Of a DNA stretch of 64,000 nucleotides, positions 50,229-60,897 are shown piece after piece. Positions within the stretch are counted from its first letter, which is position 1; each line of letters starts with the position of its first letter. Location: the NCBI RefSeq assembly GCF_014649775.1, contig NZ_BMTR01000002.1, positions 434,001 to 498,000 on the forward strand, written 5' to 3'. The DNA comes from Streptomyces longisporoflavus (GTDB taxonomy: Bacteria; Actinomycetota; Actinomycetes; Streptomycetales; Streptomycetaceae). A program made the translations under genes and the position numbers. The notes under the pieces are model-generated. The model was not told where the DNA came from. It saw only the letters and a list, made by a program, of their open reading frames with translations, and searched no databases.

Positions 50229-50280
50229 CACCGCCGGCCACCCGGGACCGACGACCGTACGACCCCGCCGAGGAGAGCCC

Positions 50281-53202
50281 ATGCCGATGCTGGAGCCCAA
50301 GCCGCACTCTCTGCGCCCCACGCGACGCGCGGAGGCCCCGGCCCACGATCGGGTGCCGGACCGGCAGGCGGCGGGCACCCCCGAGCCGCTGCGCTCGGAG
50401 CTGACCGCGCTCCTGGGCGCGGACAAGGTCCTGACGAAGATCTCCGACCTCGTGCGGTACGCCTCCGACGCGAGCCCCTACCGCTTCGTGCCGCAGGTCG
50501 TGGTCGTCGCGGAGGACATCGACGACATCTCCGCCGTCCTGTCCTACGCGCACGGCAGAAGCCGCGAGGTCGTCTTCCGCGCGGCGGGCACCTCGCTCAA
50601 CGGCCAGGCCCAGGGCGAGGACATCCTGGTCGACGTGCGCAAGCACTGGGCGGGCATCGAGGTCATCGGGAAGGGCGAGCAGGCGCGCATCGGCCCCGGC
50701 ACGACGGTGGTGCGGGCCAACGCCACGCTCGCCCGGCACGGACGCGTACTCGGTCCGGACCCCGCGAGCGCCATCGCCTGCACGATCGGCGGGGTCGTCG
50801 CGAACAACGCCTCGGGGATGACGGCGGGCACCAGCCGCAACTCGTATCGCACGGTGGCCTCGCTCACCTTCGTCCTGCCCACGGGCACGGTCGTGGACAC
50901 CGCGGAGCCGGACGCCGACGAACAGCTGGCGCACGCCGAGCCGGCCCTGTGCGAGGGACTGCTGGCGATCAAACGGGAGATCGAGGCGGACCCGGAGCTC
51001 ACCGCCCGCATCCGCGCCAAGTACGAGATCAAGAACACGAACGGCTACCGCCTGGACGCCTTCCTGGACGGCGCGACCCCCGTGGAGATCCTGCGCGGCC
51101 TGATGGTCGGCTCGGAGGGCACCTTCGGCTTCATCTCCGAGGTCGTCTTCGACACGCTGCCGCTGGACCGGCACGTCACCACGGCCCTGCTGTTCTTCCC
51201 CTCGCTGCCCGCCGCCGCGGCGGCCGTCCCCCTCTTCAACGAGGCGGGCGCGCCGGCCGTCGAGCTGATGGACGGCAACACCCTGCGCGCCTCGACCAGC
51301 GTGGCCGGGGTGCCCGCCGACTGGGCACGGCTCCCGAAGTCGACGGCCGCGCTCCTGGTGGAGTTCCGCGCACCGGACGAGGCGGGCCAGGAGGCGTACG
51401 AAGCGGCGGCCGCCAAGGTCGTCGAGGGGCTCGAACTCGTCGCCCCGGTCGCCTCGGTGACCAACACCTTCACCCGCGACCCCAAGACGATCGGGAGCTA
51501 CTGGAAGGCCCGCAAGGCGTTCGTGACGGCGGTCGGCGGCTCGCGCCCCTCGGGGACGACACTGATCACCGAGGACTTCGCGGTGCCGCCGTCGCGCCTG
51601 GCCGACGCCTGCGAGGCGCTGCTGGAGCTGCAGACGCGGCACAGGTTCGACGCGGCCGTCGCGGGGCATGCCGCGCACGGCAATCTGCACTTCCTGCTCG
51701 CCTTCGACGCGGCCCTGCCCGCGGACGTGGCGCGCTATGCCGCGTTCATGGACGAGTTCTGCCGGCTGACCGTCGAGCGCTTCGACGGCTCGCTCAAGGC
51801 CGAGCATGCCACGGGACGCAACATCGCCCCGTTCCTGGAGCTCGAATGGGGGCCGAAGGCCACGGAGTTGATGTGGCGCACCAAGCAGGTCATCGACCCG
51901 GACGGGGTGCTCGCGCCGCGCGTCGTCCTCGACCGCGACCCCGAGGCCCACCTTCGCGGCCTGAAGACGATCCCCAAGGTGGAGCTGATCGCGGACCCCT
52001 GCATCGAGTGCGGCTTCTGCGAACCGACCTGCCCCAGCGAGGACCTGACGACGACCCCGCGCCAGCGGATCGTGCTCCGCCGCGAGATGATGCGCCAGGC
52101 CGCCGGTTCCCCGGTCGAGGACGGCCTCGTCGAGGCGTACGGATACGACGCCGTGGACACCTGCGCCGGCGACTCCACCTGCAAGCTGGCCTGCCCGGTG
52201 GGCATCGACACGGGCGCCCTGATGAAGGACTTCCGCCACGCCCGGCATTCGCCGCGCGAGGAGAAGGTGGCCGCGTTCACCGCCAAGAACTTCAAGGCGG
52301 TCGAGGCCGCGGCCCGGCTCGCGGTGGGCGCCGCCGACCGCATCAGCGACCGGCTCCTGACCTCCGTGACGCGCACCGCCCGCAAGGCCGTACGCCCCGA
52401 TCTGGTCCCCGAGTGGCTGCCGGACATCCCCGGTGCGGCCGCCCGCAAGCTGCCGCGCACCGCGCGCGTGGGCGCGAGCGCCGTCTACTACCCCGCGTGC
52501 GTCAACCGCATCTTCGCCGGCCCCGGTGACCGCTCCCTGCCCGAGGCGGTGGTCGCCGTCTCCGCGCGTGCGGGGCGGCCCGTGTGGATTCCCGGGGATG
52601 TCGCGGGGACGTGCTGCGCCACGATCTGGCACTCCAAGGGGTACGACGAGGGCAACGCGCTGATGGCCAACCGCATCGTCGAGGCGGCCTGGGGCTGGAC
52701 CGCGGGCGGCAGGCTGCCCCTGGTGGTGGACGCCTCGTCGTGCACGCTCGGCATCGCGCACGAGGTCGTGCCCTATCTCACCGACGACAACCGCAAGCTG
52801 CACCATGAGCTGACCGTCGTCGACTCTCTGGTCTGGACCGCGGACGAACTGCTCCCCCACCTGACCGTGCACCGCACCGTCGGCTCCGCCGTCCTGCACC
52901 CCACCTGCTCCATGAGCCACCTCGGCGACGAGGCACAGCTGCGTACCGTCGCCGAGGCGTGCGCGGACGAAGTGGTGGTCCCCGACGACGCGGGCTGCTG
53001 CGCCTTCGCCGGCGACCGCGGCATGCTGCACAAGGAACTGACGGAGTCGGCCACGCGCAGGGAAGCGGCGGAGGTCAGCGCCCGCGCCTTCGACGCGCAC
53101 CTCTCGGCGAACCGCATGTGCGAGGTGGGCATGGACCACGCCACGGGCCGCACCTACTACTCCGTACTCCTGGAGCTGGAGCGCGCCACACGCCCGGAAT
53201 GA
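50281..53202 (+). CDS. Fused FAD-linked / Fe-S D-lactate dehydrogenase-like oxidoreductase
   Basis: 973 aa. Residues ~35-260 form a PCMH/GlcD FAD-binding domain (PQVVVVAEDIDDISAVLSYA; RAAGTSLNGQAQGEDILVDV; GGVVANNASGMTAGTSRNSY). Residues ~280-550 are the FAD-oxidase C domain (ATGRNIAPFLELEWG). From ~575 come two 4Fe-4S motifs (CIECGFCEPTCP and, after DTCAGDST, CKLACPVG) and then CCG-type repeats (PACVNRIFAGPGD; TCCATIW; AGCCAFAGDRG). The GlcD-GlcF fusion is typical of D-lactate dehydrogenase-type enzymes feeding electrons to quinone or cytochrome. Exact 2-hydroxyacid is inferred, not shown. Confidence 0.87.
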   Translation: MPMLEPKPHSLRPTRRAEAPAHDRVPDRQAAGTPEPLRSELTALLGADKVLTKISDLVRYASDASPYRFVPQVVVVAEDIDDISAVLSYAHGRSREVVFRAAGTSLNGQAQGEDILVDVRKHWAGIEVIGKGEQARIGPGTTVVRANATLARHGRVLGPDPASAIACTIGGVVANNASGMTAGTSRNSYRTVASLTFVLPTGTVVDTAEPDADEQLAHAEPALCEGLLAIKREIEADPELTARIRAKYEIKNTNGYRLDAFLDGATPVEILRGLMVGSEGTFGFISEVVFDTLPLDRHVTTALLFFPSLPAAAAAVPLFNEAGAPAVELMDGNTLRASTSVAGVPADWARLPKSTAALLVEFRAPDEAGQEAYEAAAAKVVEGLELVAPVASVTNTFTRDPKTIGSYWKARKAFVTAVGGSRPSGTTLITEDFAVPPSRLADACEALLELQTRHRFDAAVAGHAAHGNLHFLLAFDAALPADVARYAAFMDEFCRLTVERFDGSLKAEHATGRNIAPFLELEWGPKATELMWRTKQVIDPDGVLAPRVVLDRDPEAHLRGLKTIPKVELIADPCIECGFCEPTCPSEDLTTTPRQRIVLRREMMRQAAGSPVEDGLVEAYGYDAVDTCAGDSTCKLACPVGIDTGALMKDFRHARHSPREEKVAAFTAKNFKAVEAAARLAVGAADRISDRLLTSVTRTARKAVRPDLVPEWLPDIPGAAARKLPRTARVGASAVYYPACVNRIFAGPGDRSLPEAVVAVSARAGRPVWIPGDVAGTCCATIWHSKGYDEGNALMANRIVEAAWGWTAGGRLPLVVDASSCTLGIAHEVVPYLTDDNRKLHHELTVVDSLVWTADELLPHLTVHRTVGSAVLHPTCSMSHLGDEAQLRTVAEACADEVVVPDDAGCCAFAGDRGMLHKELTESATRREAAEVSARAFDAHLSANRMCEVGMDHATGRTYYSVLLELERATRPE

Positions 53203-53303
53203 CATAAGTCCAACTCCCTGGCCACTTCGGTCCCTTGCGCCACGGTCGCCCCCGCATCAGGGTGGCATCCGTTCAGCGCAGGCATCCAAGCCACGGAGGT
53301 CCG

Positions 53304-54764
53304 ATGCACGACGAGCACGCGATACCGAACCCTGACGAGTCCGCGACCCCTGACGACTCCGCCGACGGCACCTCACGCCGCGCCGTACTGCGCACCGCGG
53401 GCATCGCCGGAGCCGGACTCGGTCTGGGCGCCCTCACCGGCGGTACGGCCCACGCCGACGCCCCGCAGGGCGCGCCCGCCGCGGCGGCCACGGCCGCCGA
53501 GGCGCCGCCGCGCAAGGGCAAGACCATGGTCGGCGTACCGTTCGAGCGGCGTTCCACGGTGCGTGTGGGCATCGTCGGGCTCGGCAATCGCGGCGGCAGC
53601 ATGATCGACCTGTTCCTGGCGATCCCCGGGGTCAAGGTCGTCGCGCTCTGCGACCCGGTCAAGGACAAGACCGCGGCCGCCGCGAAGAAGGTCACCGCCG
53701 CGGGCCAGCCCGCCCCGGCGACGTACACCAAGGGCGATCACGACTTCGAGAACCTGTGCAAGCGCGGTGACATCGACTTCGTGTACGTGGCGACGCCCTG
53801 GGACTGGCACTTCGACATGGCCAAGACGGCCATGCTCAACGGCAAGCACGTCGGCGTGGAATGTCCCGTCGCCCTCCAGCTCGACCAGCTGTGGGAACTG
53901 GTCGACCTCTCCGAGCGCACCCGCAGACACTGCATGCAGCTGGAGAACTGCTGCTACGGCAAGAACGAGATGCGTGTCCTGCGCATGGCCCACGCGGGCA
54001 AGTTCGGCGACCTGCTGCACGGGGCGGGCGCCTACAACCACGACCTGCGCGGATTGATGTTCGACCCGGACTACTACGAAGGTCCCTGGCGGCGCCTGTG
54101 GCACACGCGGCTGCGCGGCGACCTCTACCCCAACCACGGCTTCGGTCCGGTCTCCAACTACATGGACATCAACCGCGGCGACCGCGTCACGCACATCTCC
54201 AGCTTCGGCACGCCCGCCCTCGGTCTCGCCGAGTACCGCAAGGCGCACATGCCCGCGGGCGACCCGAGCTGGAAGGAGACGTACATCGAGAGCGACCGCA
54301 CCATCAGCCTCGTCCAGACGGCGAAGGGGCGGGTGATCCGCCTGGAGCACGACGTTTCCACGCCCCACCCCTACAGCCGCATCAACAGCCTCGGCGGCAC
54401 CAAGGGCGTCTTCGAGGACTACCCCGAGCGCATCTACCTCGAGCCGGACCACACGAACGACGAGTGGGGCGACTTCGGCAAATACGCCGAGGAGTTCGAC
54501 CACTGGCTGTGGAAGGAGCACGCCAACCCGCCGGGCGGGCACGGCGGCATGGACTACATCATGATCTTCCGTCTGATGCAGACCATGCAGCTGGGCCTCG
54601 TGCCGGACTTCGACGTCTACGACGCCGCGGTCTGGACGTCGCCCGTCCCCCTGAGCCATCTCTCGATCAAGGCGAAGGGCGCGCCGCAGGCGATCCCGGA
54701 CTTCACTCGCGGGATGTGGAAGAAGGCGCGTCCGGGAGTGGACTCGGAGAAGCCGCAAGCGTAA
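53304..54764 (+). CDS. Tat-exported GH109-like NAD-dependent glycosidase
   Basis: 486 aa from ATG 53304 (GGAGG close upstream). A Tat signal with [19 protein letters not shown] lies at residues ~25-45. The Gfo/Idh/MocA-like Rossmann fold follows: [42 protein letters not shown]. It ends with [19 protein letters not shown] and later [15 protein letters not shown], the His-containing motifs of GH109 alpha-N-acetylgalactosaminidases, which use bound NAD+ for hydrolysis. It may act on extracellular glycans. Its last 62 bases overlap the end of the convergent symporter gene. Confidence 0.85.
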   Translation: MHDEHAIPNPDESATPDDSADGTSRRAVLRTAGIAGAGLGLGALTGGTAHADAPQGAPAAAATAAEAPPRKGKTMVGVPFERRSTVRVGIVGLGNRGGSMIDLFLAIPGVKVVALCDPVKDKTAAAAKKVTAAGQPAPATYTKGDHDFENLCKRGDIDFVYVATPWDWHFDMAKTAMLNGKHVGVECPVALQLDQLWELVDLSERTRRHCMQLENCCYGKNEMRVLRMAHAGKFGDLLHGAGAYNHDLRGLMFDPDYYEGPWRRLWHTRLRGDLYPNHGFGPVSNYMDINRGDRVTHISSFGTPALGLAEYRKAHMPAGDPSWKETYIESDRTISLVQTAKGRVIRLEHDVSTPHPYSRINSLGGTKGVFEDYPERIYLEPDHTNDEWGDFGKYAEEFDHWLWKEHANPPGGHGGMDYIMIFRLMQTMQLGLVPDFDVYDAAVWTSPVPLSHLSIKAKGAPQAIPDFTRGMWKKARPGVDSEKPQA

Positions 54765-56130
54765 GGGACTTGGGCCCGGCGGTGCGCGCATCGGCGCTGC
54801 CGGGCTCCTGCGTCCCTTCCGTCTGTTCCGGCACGAAGGCGATCTCGCCGCCCAGGACCTTCTTCGCCCGCGCCGTGTCCAGTGCGCCCTCCCAGCGCGA
54901 GACCACGAAGACGGCCACGCAGTTGCCGAGCAGGTTCGTGGCCACGCGCATGGCGTCCATGATGCGGTCCACGCCGAGCAGCAGGGCGACCGCGCCGGCC
55001 GGGATGACCCCGAGCGCGGAAGCGGTCGCGGACAGCGCGAGGAACGCCGAACCGGGCACGCCCGCCATGCCCTTGCTGGTCAGCATCAGGACGAGGACGA
55101 CGGTGATCTGCTGCCCGAGGCTCAGGTCCACGCCCACGGCCTGTGCGATGAACAGCGTGCCGACGGAGAGGTAGATCGAGGCGCCGTCGAGGTTGAAGGA
55201 GTAGCCCGTGGGCAGGACCAGGCCCACCGCGTCGTCGCGGCAGCCGGCCTGGCGCAGCTTCTGCATCATGCGCGGCATGACGGCCTCGCTGGAGGCCGTG
55301 CCGAGCGCGAGCAGCATTTCCTCGCGCGTGTAACGGACGAACTTCCACAGGCTCAGGCCGGTCAGTGCCTTCAGGGCCACGCCGAGCAGGACGAGGAAGA
55401 GCAGGGCCACGGCGTAACAGACACCGATGAGCTTGCCGTACGTCGTCAGGGCACCGAGCCCGTACTCCCCCACCAGATGCGCGGTCGCTCCGAACACGGC
55501 GAGCGGAGCCAGCTTCATGATGAAGCCGACGATCGCGAAGACGATCTCCTGGCCCTGCTCGATGACGGGCAGGATCGCGGGCACCTTCGTGTGGCCCAGG
55601 TGCAGCAGGGCCGCGCCCACCAGGCAGGACAGGACGAGGACTTGGAGCAGTGAATTCTCGGCGAAGGCGCCGATGGCGCTGTCGGGCAGCGAGTGCAGGA
55701 TGAACTCGCTGGTCGAGGGCAGTTCGCCGCCGCCGGTCTTCTCGTCGACGGCGGAGGCGTCGAGTGTGGAGGGGTCGACGTTCATGCCGGTGCCGGGGCT
55801 GACGAGATTCCCGGCGAGCAGGCCGACGACGAGGGCGACCGTGGTGGCGACCTCGAACCAGATGAGGGCCTTGATCCCGATGCGGCCGAAGGCCTTGAGG
55901 TCGCCGGCCTTGGTGATGCCGGCGACGACCACGCAGAACACGAGCGGGGCGATCATCGCCTTGATGAGACGTACGAAGCCGTCGCCGAGCGGCTGGACGG
56001 CTGTGCCCGCGTCGGGCCACAGCCTTCCGACGAGGACTCCGAGCACCAACGCGCAGGCGACCTGCGCGAACAGTGAGGTTCGCAATGTGCGTGCTACGCG
56101 TCGCGGTATGGACGGTACGGACTGCGGCAC
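54703..56130 (-). CDS. DctA-type dicarboxylate:cation symporter
   Basis: 475 aa from GTG 56130, chosen over ATG 56169 because AGGAG lies five bases before it. The DAACS fold is seen with about eight TM helices and two hairpin loops: [31 protein letters not shown] (serine-rich HP1), [26 protein letters not shown] and [17 protein letters not shown] (HP2). The NLDG and SSEA elements are those of the DctA/GltP family for C4-dicarboxylates or aspartate/glutamate. The cytoplasmic tail is Pro/Ser-rich. Its stop overlaps the end of the GH109-like gene. Confidence 0.93.
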   Translation of the reverse strand: MPQSVPSIPRRVARTLRTSLFAQVACALVLGVLVGRLWPDAGTAVQPLGDGFVRLIKAMIAPLVFCVVVAGITKAGDLKAFGRIGIKALIWFEVATTVALVVGLLAGNLVSPGTGMNVDPSTLDASAVDEKTGGGELPSTSEFILHSLPDSAIGAFAENSLLQVLVLSCLVGAALLHLGHTKVPAILPVIEQGQEIVFAIVGFIMKLAPLAVFGATAHLVGEYGLGALTTYGKLIGVCYAVALLFLVLLGVALKALTGLSLWKFVRYTREEMLLALGTASSEAVMPRMMQKLRQAGCRDDAVGLVLPTGYSFNLDGASIYLSVGTLFIAQAVGVDLSLGQQITVVLVLMLTSKGMAGVPGSAFLALSATASALGVIPAGAVALLLGVDRIMDAMRVATNLLGNCVAVFVVSRWEGALDTARAKKVLGGEIAFVPEQTEGTQEPGSADARTAGPKSLTLAASPSPLPDAPSSTSRE

Positions 56131-56171
56131 GGGCACTCCTGTAGTGAGGCTCCAACTTGCTTCTGCCATAC

Positions 56172-56185
56172 GGAAATTTCTTTCC
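56172..56185. repeat. A/T-rich inverted repeat upstream of the symporter gene
   Basis: GGAAA-TTTC-TTTCC is a 5-bp dyad 40 bases before GTG 56130, in the promoter zone; it stands out as AT-rich and is a possible regulator site. Confidence 0.4.
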
Positions 56186-56310
56186 GCGAGGCGTCACTAT
56201 GGTGGAATGCCCGCTTCCGCAAAAGACCTACAGATCACATCGGCGTAAATCTTGGATCTTGCTCCAAACCGCGTGCTCCGAACCGGGGGCCGCGGGCCGC
56301 GGCGAAGGGC

Positions 56311-57921
56311 TCAGCAGCGCAGCCGGTCGACCGTCAGCGCCCCCTGCTCGGTCCCCAGGGTGCGGTCGTAGCAGCCGCCGTCGCCGTACACCCGGTAGCG
56401 CTCACGGGAGGTGCCGACGGCGTGCCGGTCCTCGCGCGGGACGTTGGCGGTGTACGTCGCGTCGCCTTCGTAGCGATCGTCGGTGACCGTGCGGGCGGTG
56501 CGCCGCCCGTGGTCCGTACGCACCGTTTCCGCACGGTCGCCCAGGTCGATCTCGGTGCGCAGCCGGTCACCGGCGCCGAGCGTCGTCGTGCCGTCCATCG
56601 TGTACGTCCGGTCGATACGGACGGCACGGCCATTCGTGGTGACCGTCTCGCGATCGCTCCAGGTGGACGTGAGCGCGTCGGTGGACTCGCCCTCGGTCCA
56701 GCGGTGCACGGAGGTGTTGGCGAGGGCGCGGGTGACGGTCGTCTTCACGCGGCCGTGGGAAGTGTCGACGTATCCCGAGACGCTGAGCCGGTGGCTGCTC
56801 CTGGTGTCGAGACGGTGCTGCCGGTCGGGCGAACCGGGCGTGTAATCCGCCTTGTTGGCCAGCTCGCCCGCCTTGTGCCCGGTCAGCCCGCCGGTGACGT
56901 GCGCGCGCCCCTCGTCCTGCCAGACCAGGATGTTGGTGGGCGTGTGCCAGCCGGCCGTCGCCTCCGGCCTGCCCGCGACGGACACTTCCACCTGGTGCGG
57001 GCGGCCGTCGTTGAGGAGCCCGGCGAAGGGCGTCAGGTCGTACTCGATGGGCTTGATGTCGAAGGCACGGGGGCCGGGAATCACGTACCACAGGAAGGGA
57101 TTGGACCAGCCGCCCGTCCACACGGTCGGGAACGGCGTGGCGATCCCCGCGAGACGGCCGTCGACGGTGACCTGCACCTCGCGATAGGGCCCGTCCTGCG
57201 CCTTGCAGGAGTACGGCGCGGCGTCCGGCACCGTCAGGTACCAGTACTCCTCGCAGCCGCCTCCGGAGCCGGTCGCGTAGACCTCGGCGACGATGCGCTC
57301 GCTGTTGCGCGGAGTGGTCAGGGTGGTGCCGTCGCCCAGCGGCAGGACGCGGTCCGGCGGCGCCTGCTCGCGCTTGCCGTCGCCGCCCTTGCCCGCCGCG
57401 TAGAACGTCAGCGTCGCCTTGACGTCGATGATGCCCGTGTACGTCTCGTTGACGACGTTCCCGATGAGCATCTCGACCTGCTGGTCGCGCCCCAGGGTCT
57501 CGCGATAGCGCGTGACGTCCTTCTCCACGGACCAGGTGATGCCGTCGGCGGACGGCTGCGGGGTGGAGGTACGGAAGACCTCGACGCCGCCGATGCGCAG
57601 ATAGCCGAGGCGGTCGTACTGCCGCCCCTTGACCTTGCCGTCGAGGCGGAGCACCACCTTGCCCCAGTCGCCCGCGCCGCATTTGCGGGGCGGGCTGTAG
57701 GTGCCCTCGTAGGGCGTGAAGTCCTTGAACCGCGCCTCCGCCACGGTCACTTCGCACGACTTGGTCTGCGGTTTCGTGACGGGCGGGGCGGCGGTGATCG
57801 GGTCGTGCCAGTCGGTGCCGAACTCCGGTGGGGGCGTGTCGGCCGCCGCCGGGCCCGCGCTGAACAGTGTGCTCGCCGCGAGGGTGACCCCGACGAGCAT
57901 GGACATGACGCGTCTTCTCAT
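56311..57921 (-). CDS. Secreted peptide-N4-asparagine amidase A-like protein
   Basis: 536 aa with signal peptide (MLVGVTLAASTLFSAGPAAA). Beta-rich throughout with several Cys pairs suited to disulfides. Recognisable PNGase A features are GTDWHDPITAAPPV at the start of the mature protein, YEGTYSPPRKCGAGDWGKVVL, RLGYLRIGGVEVFRTSTPQP and WEVD-like strands ending GNVVNETYTGI. PNGase A removes N-linked glycans from glycoproteins by cleaving the Asn-GlcNAc bond. Other secreted glycan enzymes lie nearby, but this gene stands alone with its own promoter. Confidence 0.82.
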   Translation of the reverse strand: MRRRVMSMLVGVTLAASTLFSAGPAAADTPPPEFGTDWHDPITAAPPVTKPQTKSCEVTVAEARFKDFTPYEGTYSPPRKCGAGDWGKVVLRLDGKVKGRQYDRLGYLRIGGVEVFRTSTPQPSADGITWSVEKDVTRYRETLGRDQQVEMLIGNVVNETYTGIIDVKATLTFYAAGKGGDGKREQAPPDRVLPLGDGTTLTTPRNSERIVAEVYATGSGGGCEEYWYLTVPDAAPYSCKAQDGPYREVQVTVDGRLAGIATPFPTVWTGGWSNPFLWYVIPGPRAFDIKPIEYDLTPFAGLLNDGRPHQVEVSVAGRPEATAGWHTPTNILVWQDEGRAHVTGGLTGHKAGELANKADYTPGSPDRQHRLDTRSSHRLSVSGYVDTSHGRVKTTVTRALANTSVHRWTEGESTDALTSTWSDRETVTTNGRAVRIDRTYTMDGTTTLGAGDRLRTEIDLGDRAETVRTDHGRRTARTVTDDRYEGDATYTANVPREDRHAVGTSRERYRVYGDGGCYDRTLGTEQGALTVDRLRC

Positions 57922-57989
57922 GCGGGATTCTTACGGGGAGCCGACGATCACCGCAATGGTGCCCGGGAGGCCCGCAGAAGCCGCGCGGG

Positions 57990-58733
57990 TCAGCCCTTCA
58001 GGTTCGCCTTGTCGCCCATCACCACGACCGGATGCTGCTTCGGGTCGAGCTCCTTCAGGAGATACGCCATGCCCTGCTTCGACAGGCTCACGCAGCCCGA
58101 CGTACCGCTGCCGTGGTCCATGTGCAGCCAGATGCTGCCGCCCTTGGACTGGCCCTGCGGGCGGGTCGGGTCGTTGGGCGGGGTGCCCTTGGCGCGGTTG
58201 TAGTCGATGGCGATGACGTAGTCGAAGTCGTGCCAGTGCGACTTGGCCCAGTAGTGCGGGGCCTGCATCGACTCGCTCTGGGTGTACGGGAGTCCGGCGC
58301 CCGGATCGGCGAGGACGCCGCCCGCGTCGGTGAGCGTGTAGACACCGACCGGACTGCGCTTGTCGTTCTCGCGGTGGTCGGTCGTCCAGCCCTTCTTGCC
58401 GTTGTGCGCGGCCCAGCTGCGGGTCTTGTCCCAGGTCGAGCCGGACTTCGTGTACAGCACGACGGTGGACTTCGCCGAGTCCTCGCCCTCCCCGTAGACC
58501 GCGACGACCTGCCGGGAGTTCCCGGGAATCTTGCTCTGGAGACGGTCGCCCACATCAGGGATGCGCTTGAGGTCGGTGGTCGCCGACGGCTCGGCCCCCT
58601 TCGCCTGATCCGTGCCCGCGTCGCTCTTCTTTCCTCCGGCGCCCGCCCCCTCGTCGGCACTCCCGCAAGACGTGAGAAGAACACCGCAGGCCGCGAAGGC
58701 AGCCACCGCTCGCACCGCACCAGCTATACGCAT
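57990..58733 (-). CDS. L,D-transpeptidase-fold lipoprotein (YkuD-like)
   Basis: 247 aa from ATG 58733; an upstream ATG at 58760 would spoil the signal peptide. Lipobox LLTSC (Cys23). After an Asp/Lys-rich linker the catalytic domain reads VVLYTKSG, RENDKRSPVGVYTLT, then HMDHGSGTSGCVSL, with Cys214 as the nucleophile and a His upstream: the H-x-n-SGC motif of YkuD domains. It may cross-link peptidoglycan (3-3 bonds) or attach proteins, or be an inactive relative. The gene is alone, divergent from the ABC exporter pair. Confidence 0.85.
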   Translation of the reverse strand: MRIAGAVRAVAAFAACGVLLTSCGSADEGAGAGGKKSDAGTDQAKGAEPSATTDLKRIPDVGDRLQSKIPGNSRQVVAVYGEGEDSAKSTVVLYTKSGSTWDKTRSWAAHNGKKGWTTDHRENDKRSPVGVYTLTDAGGVLADPGAGLPYTQSESMQAPHYWAKSHWHDFDYVIAIDYNRAKGTPPNDPTRPQGQSKGGSIWLHMDHGSGTSGCVSLSKQGMAYLLKELDPKQHPVVVMGDKANLKG

Positions 58734-59016
58734 CCGTCCATGGTCGCACCCGGTCGACACGAGCCGTCCCGACGCACGGCCCCCGGCGGAGAAGGGGCCG
58801 AATCTTTACTCCCCGCCGGAAAATCGTTTGCCTCGCGCCACCGTACGAGGCGAACCTTTCACGGCCTGTTACCGCTGCTCGCCGCTCGTTCGCCGAGCCC
58901 GCTCCCACCATCCGCTCCCCATCGCCCGCCCGCTCCCCACCGTCCGTTCACGCCGGCACGCTCCGCCGAACCGACGGTCCGCCTCCCCGACACCGACCCC
59001 CGGGACGTCACACGTC

Positions 59017-60897
59017 ATGCAGATTCGCGATCTTCCCTTCCCCGACCCGGGCATGCCGGATGCCCGCTCGGGCCCTCACTTCCTGCGCTGGCTCGGGCGC
59101 AACCAGCTCGGCGGCCAGCTGAAGTCACTCGCCTGGGGTCTGCTGCACTTCGGCTCCATCGCCGTGCTCCCCTACCTCGTCGGCCTCGCCGTACAGGCCG
59201 TGGTCGATCGCGACGGAGGACGGCTCGCCATGGCGGGCGTGCTGATGACGCTGTTCGGCATCGCCATCGCCCTGGGCGACACCATGCTGCACCGCACGGC
59301 GGTCACCAACTGGATCACCGCGGCCGCACGCGTCCAGCAACTGCTCGCCCGCAAGACCGCGCAGCTCGGCTCGGCCCTCACCCGGCGCGTCGCCGCCGGT
59401 GAAGTGGTCGCGGTATCCACCGGCGACGTCGAGAAGATCGGCTGGTTCGTGGAGGCGGTCTCGCGGTTCGCGGCTGCCGCGCTCACCGTCGTGCTCGTCT
59501 GCGTGGGCGTGGTCATCTACCAGCCGGCTCTCGGCATCGTCGTCGCGGTGGGCGTACCGGTGCTCGCGCTGGCCGTCCTTCCGCTGCTGCCACGCGCCAC
59601 CCGGCGCGCCGACCACCAGCGGGAGAAGGCCGGGCGAGCGACCGAACTGGCCTCCGACACCGTGGCTGGCCTTCGGGTGCTGCGGGGCATCGGCGGCGAG
59701 GAGCTCTTCCTCGACCGCTACCGCCGGGCCTCGCAGGAGGTGCGTACGGCCGCCGTACGCAGCGCCCGCATGTGGGCGGTGATCTCGGGCGTCCAGGTAC
59801 TGCTGCCGGGGCTGCTCCTGATCGTGGTCGTCTGGCACGGCGTGAACCTGGCCCGCCAAGGACGCATCACCGTCGGCGAACTGGTCACCGTCTACAGCAC
59901 GGTCACGCTGCTGACCTACCCGCTGCGGCACTTCGAGGAGATCGCGATGGCCTACAGCTTCTCGCGCCCCTCGGCCAAGCGCGCCGCCCGGGTGCTCTCG
60001 CTCCAGCGCACGACGCACGCCGGGGGCGGACTGCCGGACAGCACGGAGATCCCCTCGGGCGATCTCTACGACCCGGCGACCGGACTCCTGGCCCCCTCCG
60101 GCCGGCTCACCGCCGTCGTGTGCGGCGACCCGGACGAGGCGGGGCGGCTCGCCGAACGCCTCGGCGGGCACGCTTCGTTCGACGACGCCGAGGAGCTGCC
60201 CTCCGTACTGCTCGGCGGGGTAGCGCTCGACGAGGTGCCGCTGTCCACCGCCCGTACCGCCGTCCTCGTACAGGACAAGGACCCGGTGCTGCTCTCCGGC
60301 ACGCTCCGCGGCCTCCTGGACGTACCGGCGTCGGGAGCGGTCAGCGCCGACGAGGCTCTGCGGGCCGCGCAGTGCGCCGATGTCCTGGACGCCCTGACGC
60401 AGGCCTCGGTGGACGAGGCCCCGCTGGACTCCCATGTCACCGAGCGCGGACGCTCCCTGTCGGGCGGACAGCGGCAACGCCTCGCGCTGGCCCGCTCGTT
60501 GATCACCGACCCCGAGGTTCTCGTGCTCGACGAGCCGACCTCCGCCGTGGACTCGCACACCGAGGCGCGGGTCGCCGAGGGCGTCAAGGAGCTGCGCAAG
60601 GGCCGTACGACCGTGGTCCTCACGTCGTCGCCGCTGCTCCTCGACCGGGCCGAGCGTGTCGTCTTCCTGCACGAGGGCGAGGTCGCGGCGGTGGGCGAAC
60701 ACCGCGCGCTGGTGCACGGCGAGCCGCGCTACCGGGCGGTCGTGACACGCGAGACGGACGAAGAGCGGGCGCCGGGGGCGCCCCACGACATCCGGGCCGG
60801 CCGCACCACCGGCACGGCGACCGACGTCAAGACCGGGATCAAGACCGGGACCAAGACCGGGACCGAGACCGCAACGGACATCGAGGAGACGGCATGA
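59017..60897 (+). CDS. ABC exporter subunit 1, degenerate Walker A
   Basis: 626 aa from ATG 59017. Six TM helices (residues ~30-310) lead to an NBD in which the Walker A position reads CGDPDEAGRLAERL instead of GxxGxGKST, so the P-loop Lys is lost. The signature SLSGGQRQRLALARS and Walker B VLVLDEPTSAVD are kept; the H-loop His is replaced (VLTSSPLLLD). The C-terminus has a 12-bp repeat. It must pair with the next gene, whose NBD has the complementary defect, in one asymmetric heterodimer. Substrate unknown. Confidence 0.88.
   Translation: MQIRDLPFPDPGMPDARSGPHFLRWLGRNQLGGQLKSLAWGLLHFGSIAVLPYLVGLAVQAVVDRDGGRLAMAGVLMTLFGIAIALGDTMLHRTAVTNWITAAARVQQLLARKTAQLGSALTRRVAAGEVVAVSTGDVEKIGWFVEAVSRFAAAALTVVLVCVGVVIYQPALGIVVAVGVPVLALAVLPLLPRATRRADHQREKAGRATELASDTVAGLRVLRGIGGEELFLDRYRRASQEVRTAAVRSARMWAVISGVQVLLPGLLLIVVVWHGVNLARQGRITVGELVTVYSTVTLLTYPLRHFEEIAMAYSFSRPSAKRAARVLSLQRTTHAGGGLPDSTEIPSGDLYDPATGLLAPSGRLTAVVCGDPDEAGRLAERLGGHASFDDAEELPSVLLGGVALDEVPLSTARTAVLVQDKDPVLLSGTLRGLLDVPASGAVSADEALRAAQCADVLDALTQASVDEAPLDSHVTERGRSLSGGQRQRLALARSLITDPEVLVLDEPTSAVDSHTEARVAEGVKELRKGRTTVVLTSSPLLLDRAERVVFLHEGEVAAVGEHRALVHGEPRYRAVVTRETDEERAPGAPHDIRAGRTTGTATDVKTGIKTGTKTGTETATDIEETA
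60829..60864 (+). repeat. 12-bp tandem repeat in the C-terminal coding region of exporter subunit 1
   Basis: AAGACCGGGA(T/C)C occurs three times in a row from 60829, encoding repeated Lys-Thr-Gly-Ile/Thr, with a degenerate continuation to about 60870. It is a likely slippage-prone tail. Confidence 0.85.

Noticed and set aside
59772..60893. In-frame upstream extension of exporter subunit 2 inside subunit 1
   Set aside because: The extension reads through another gene in a different frame and lacks membrane or domain features; ATG 60894 in an ATGA overlap is the natural start.
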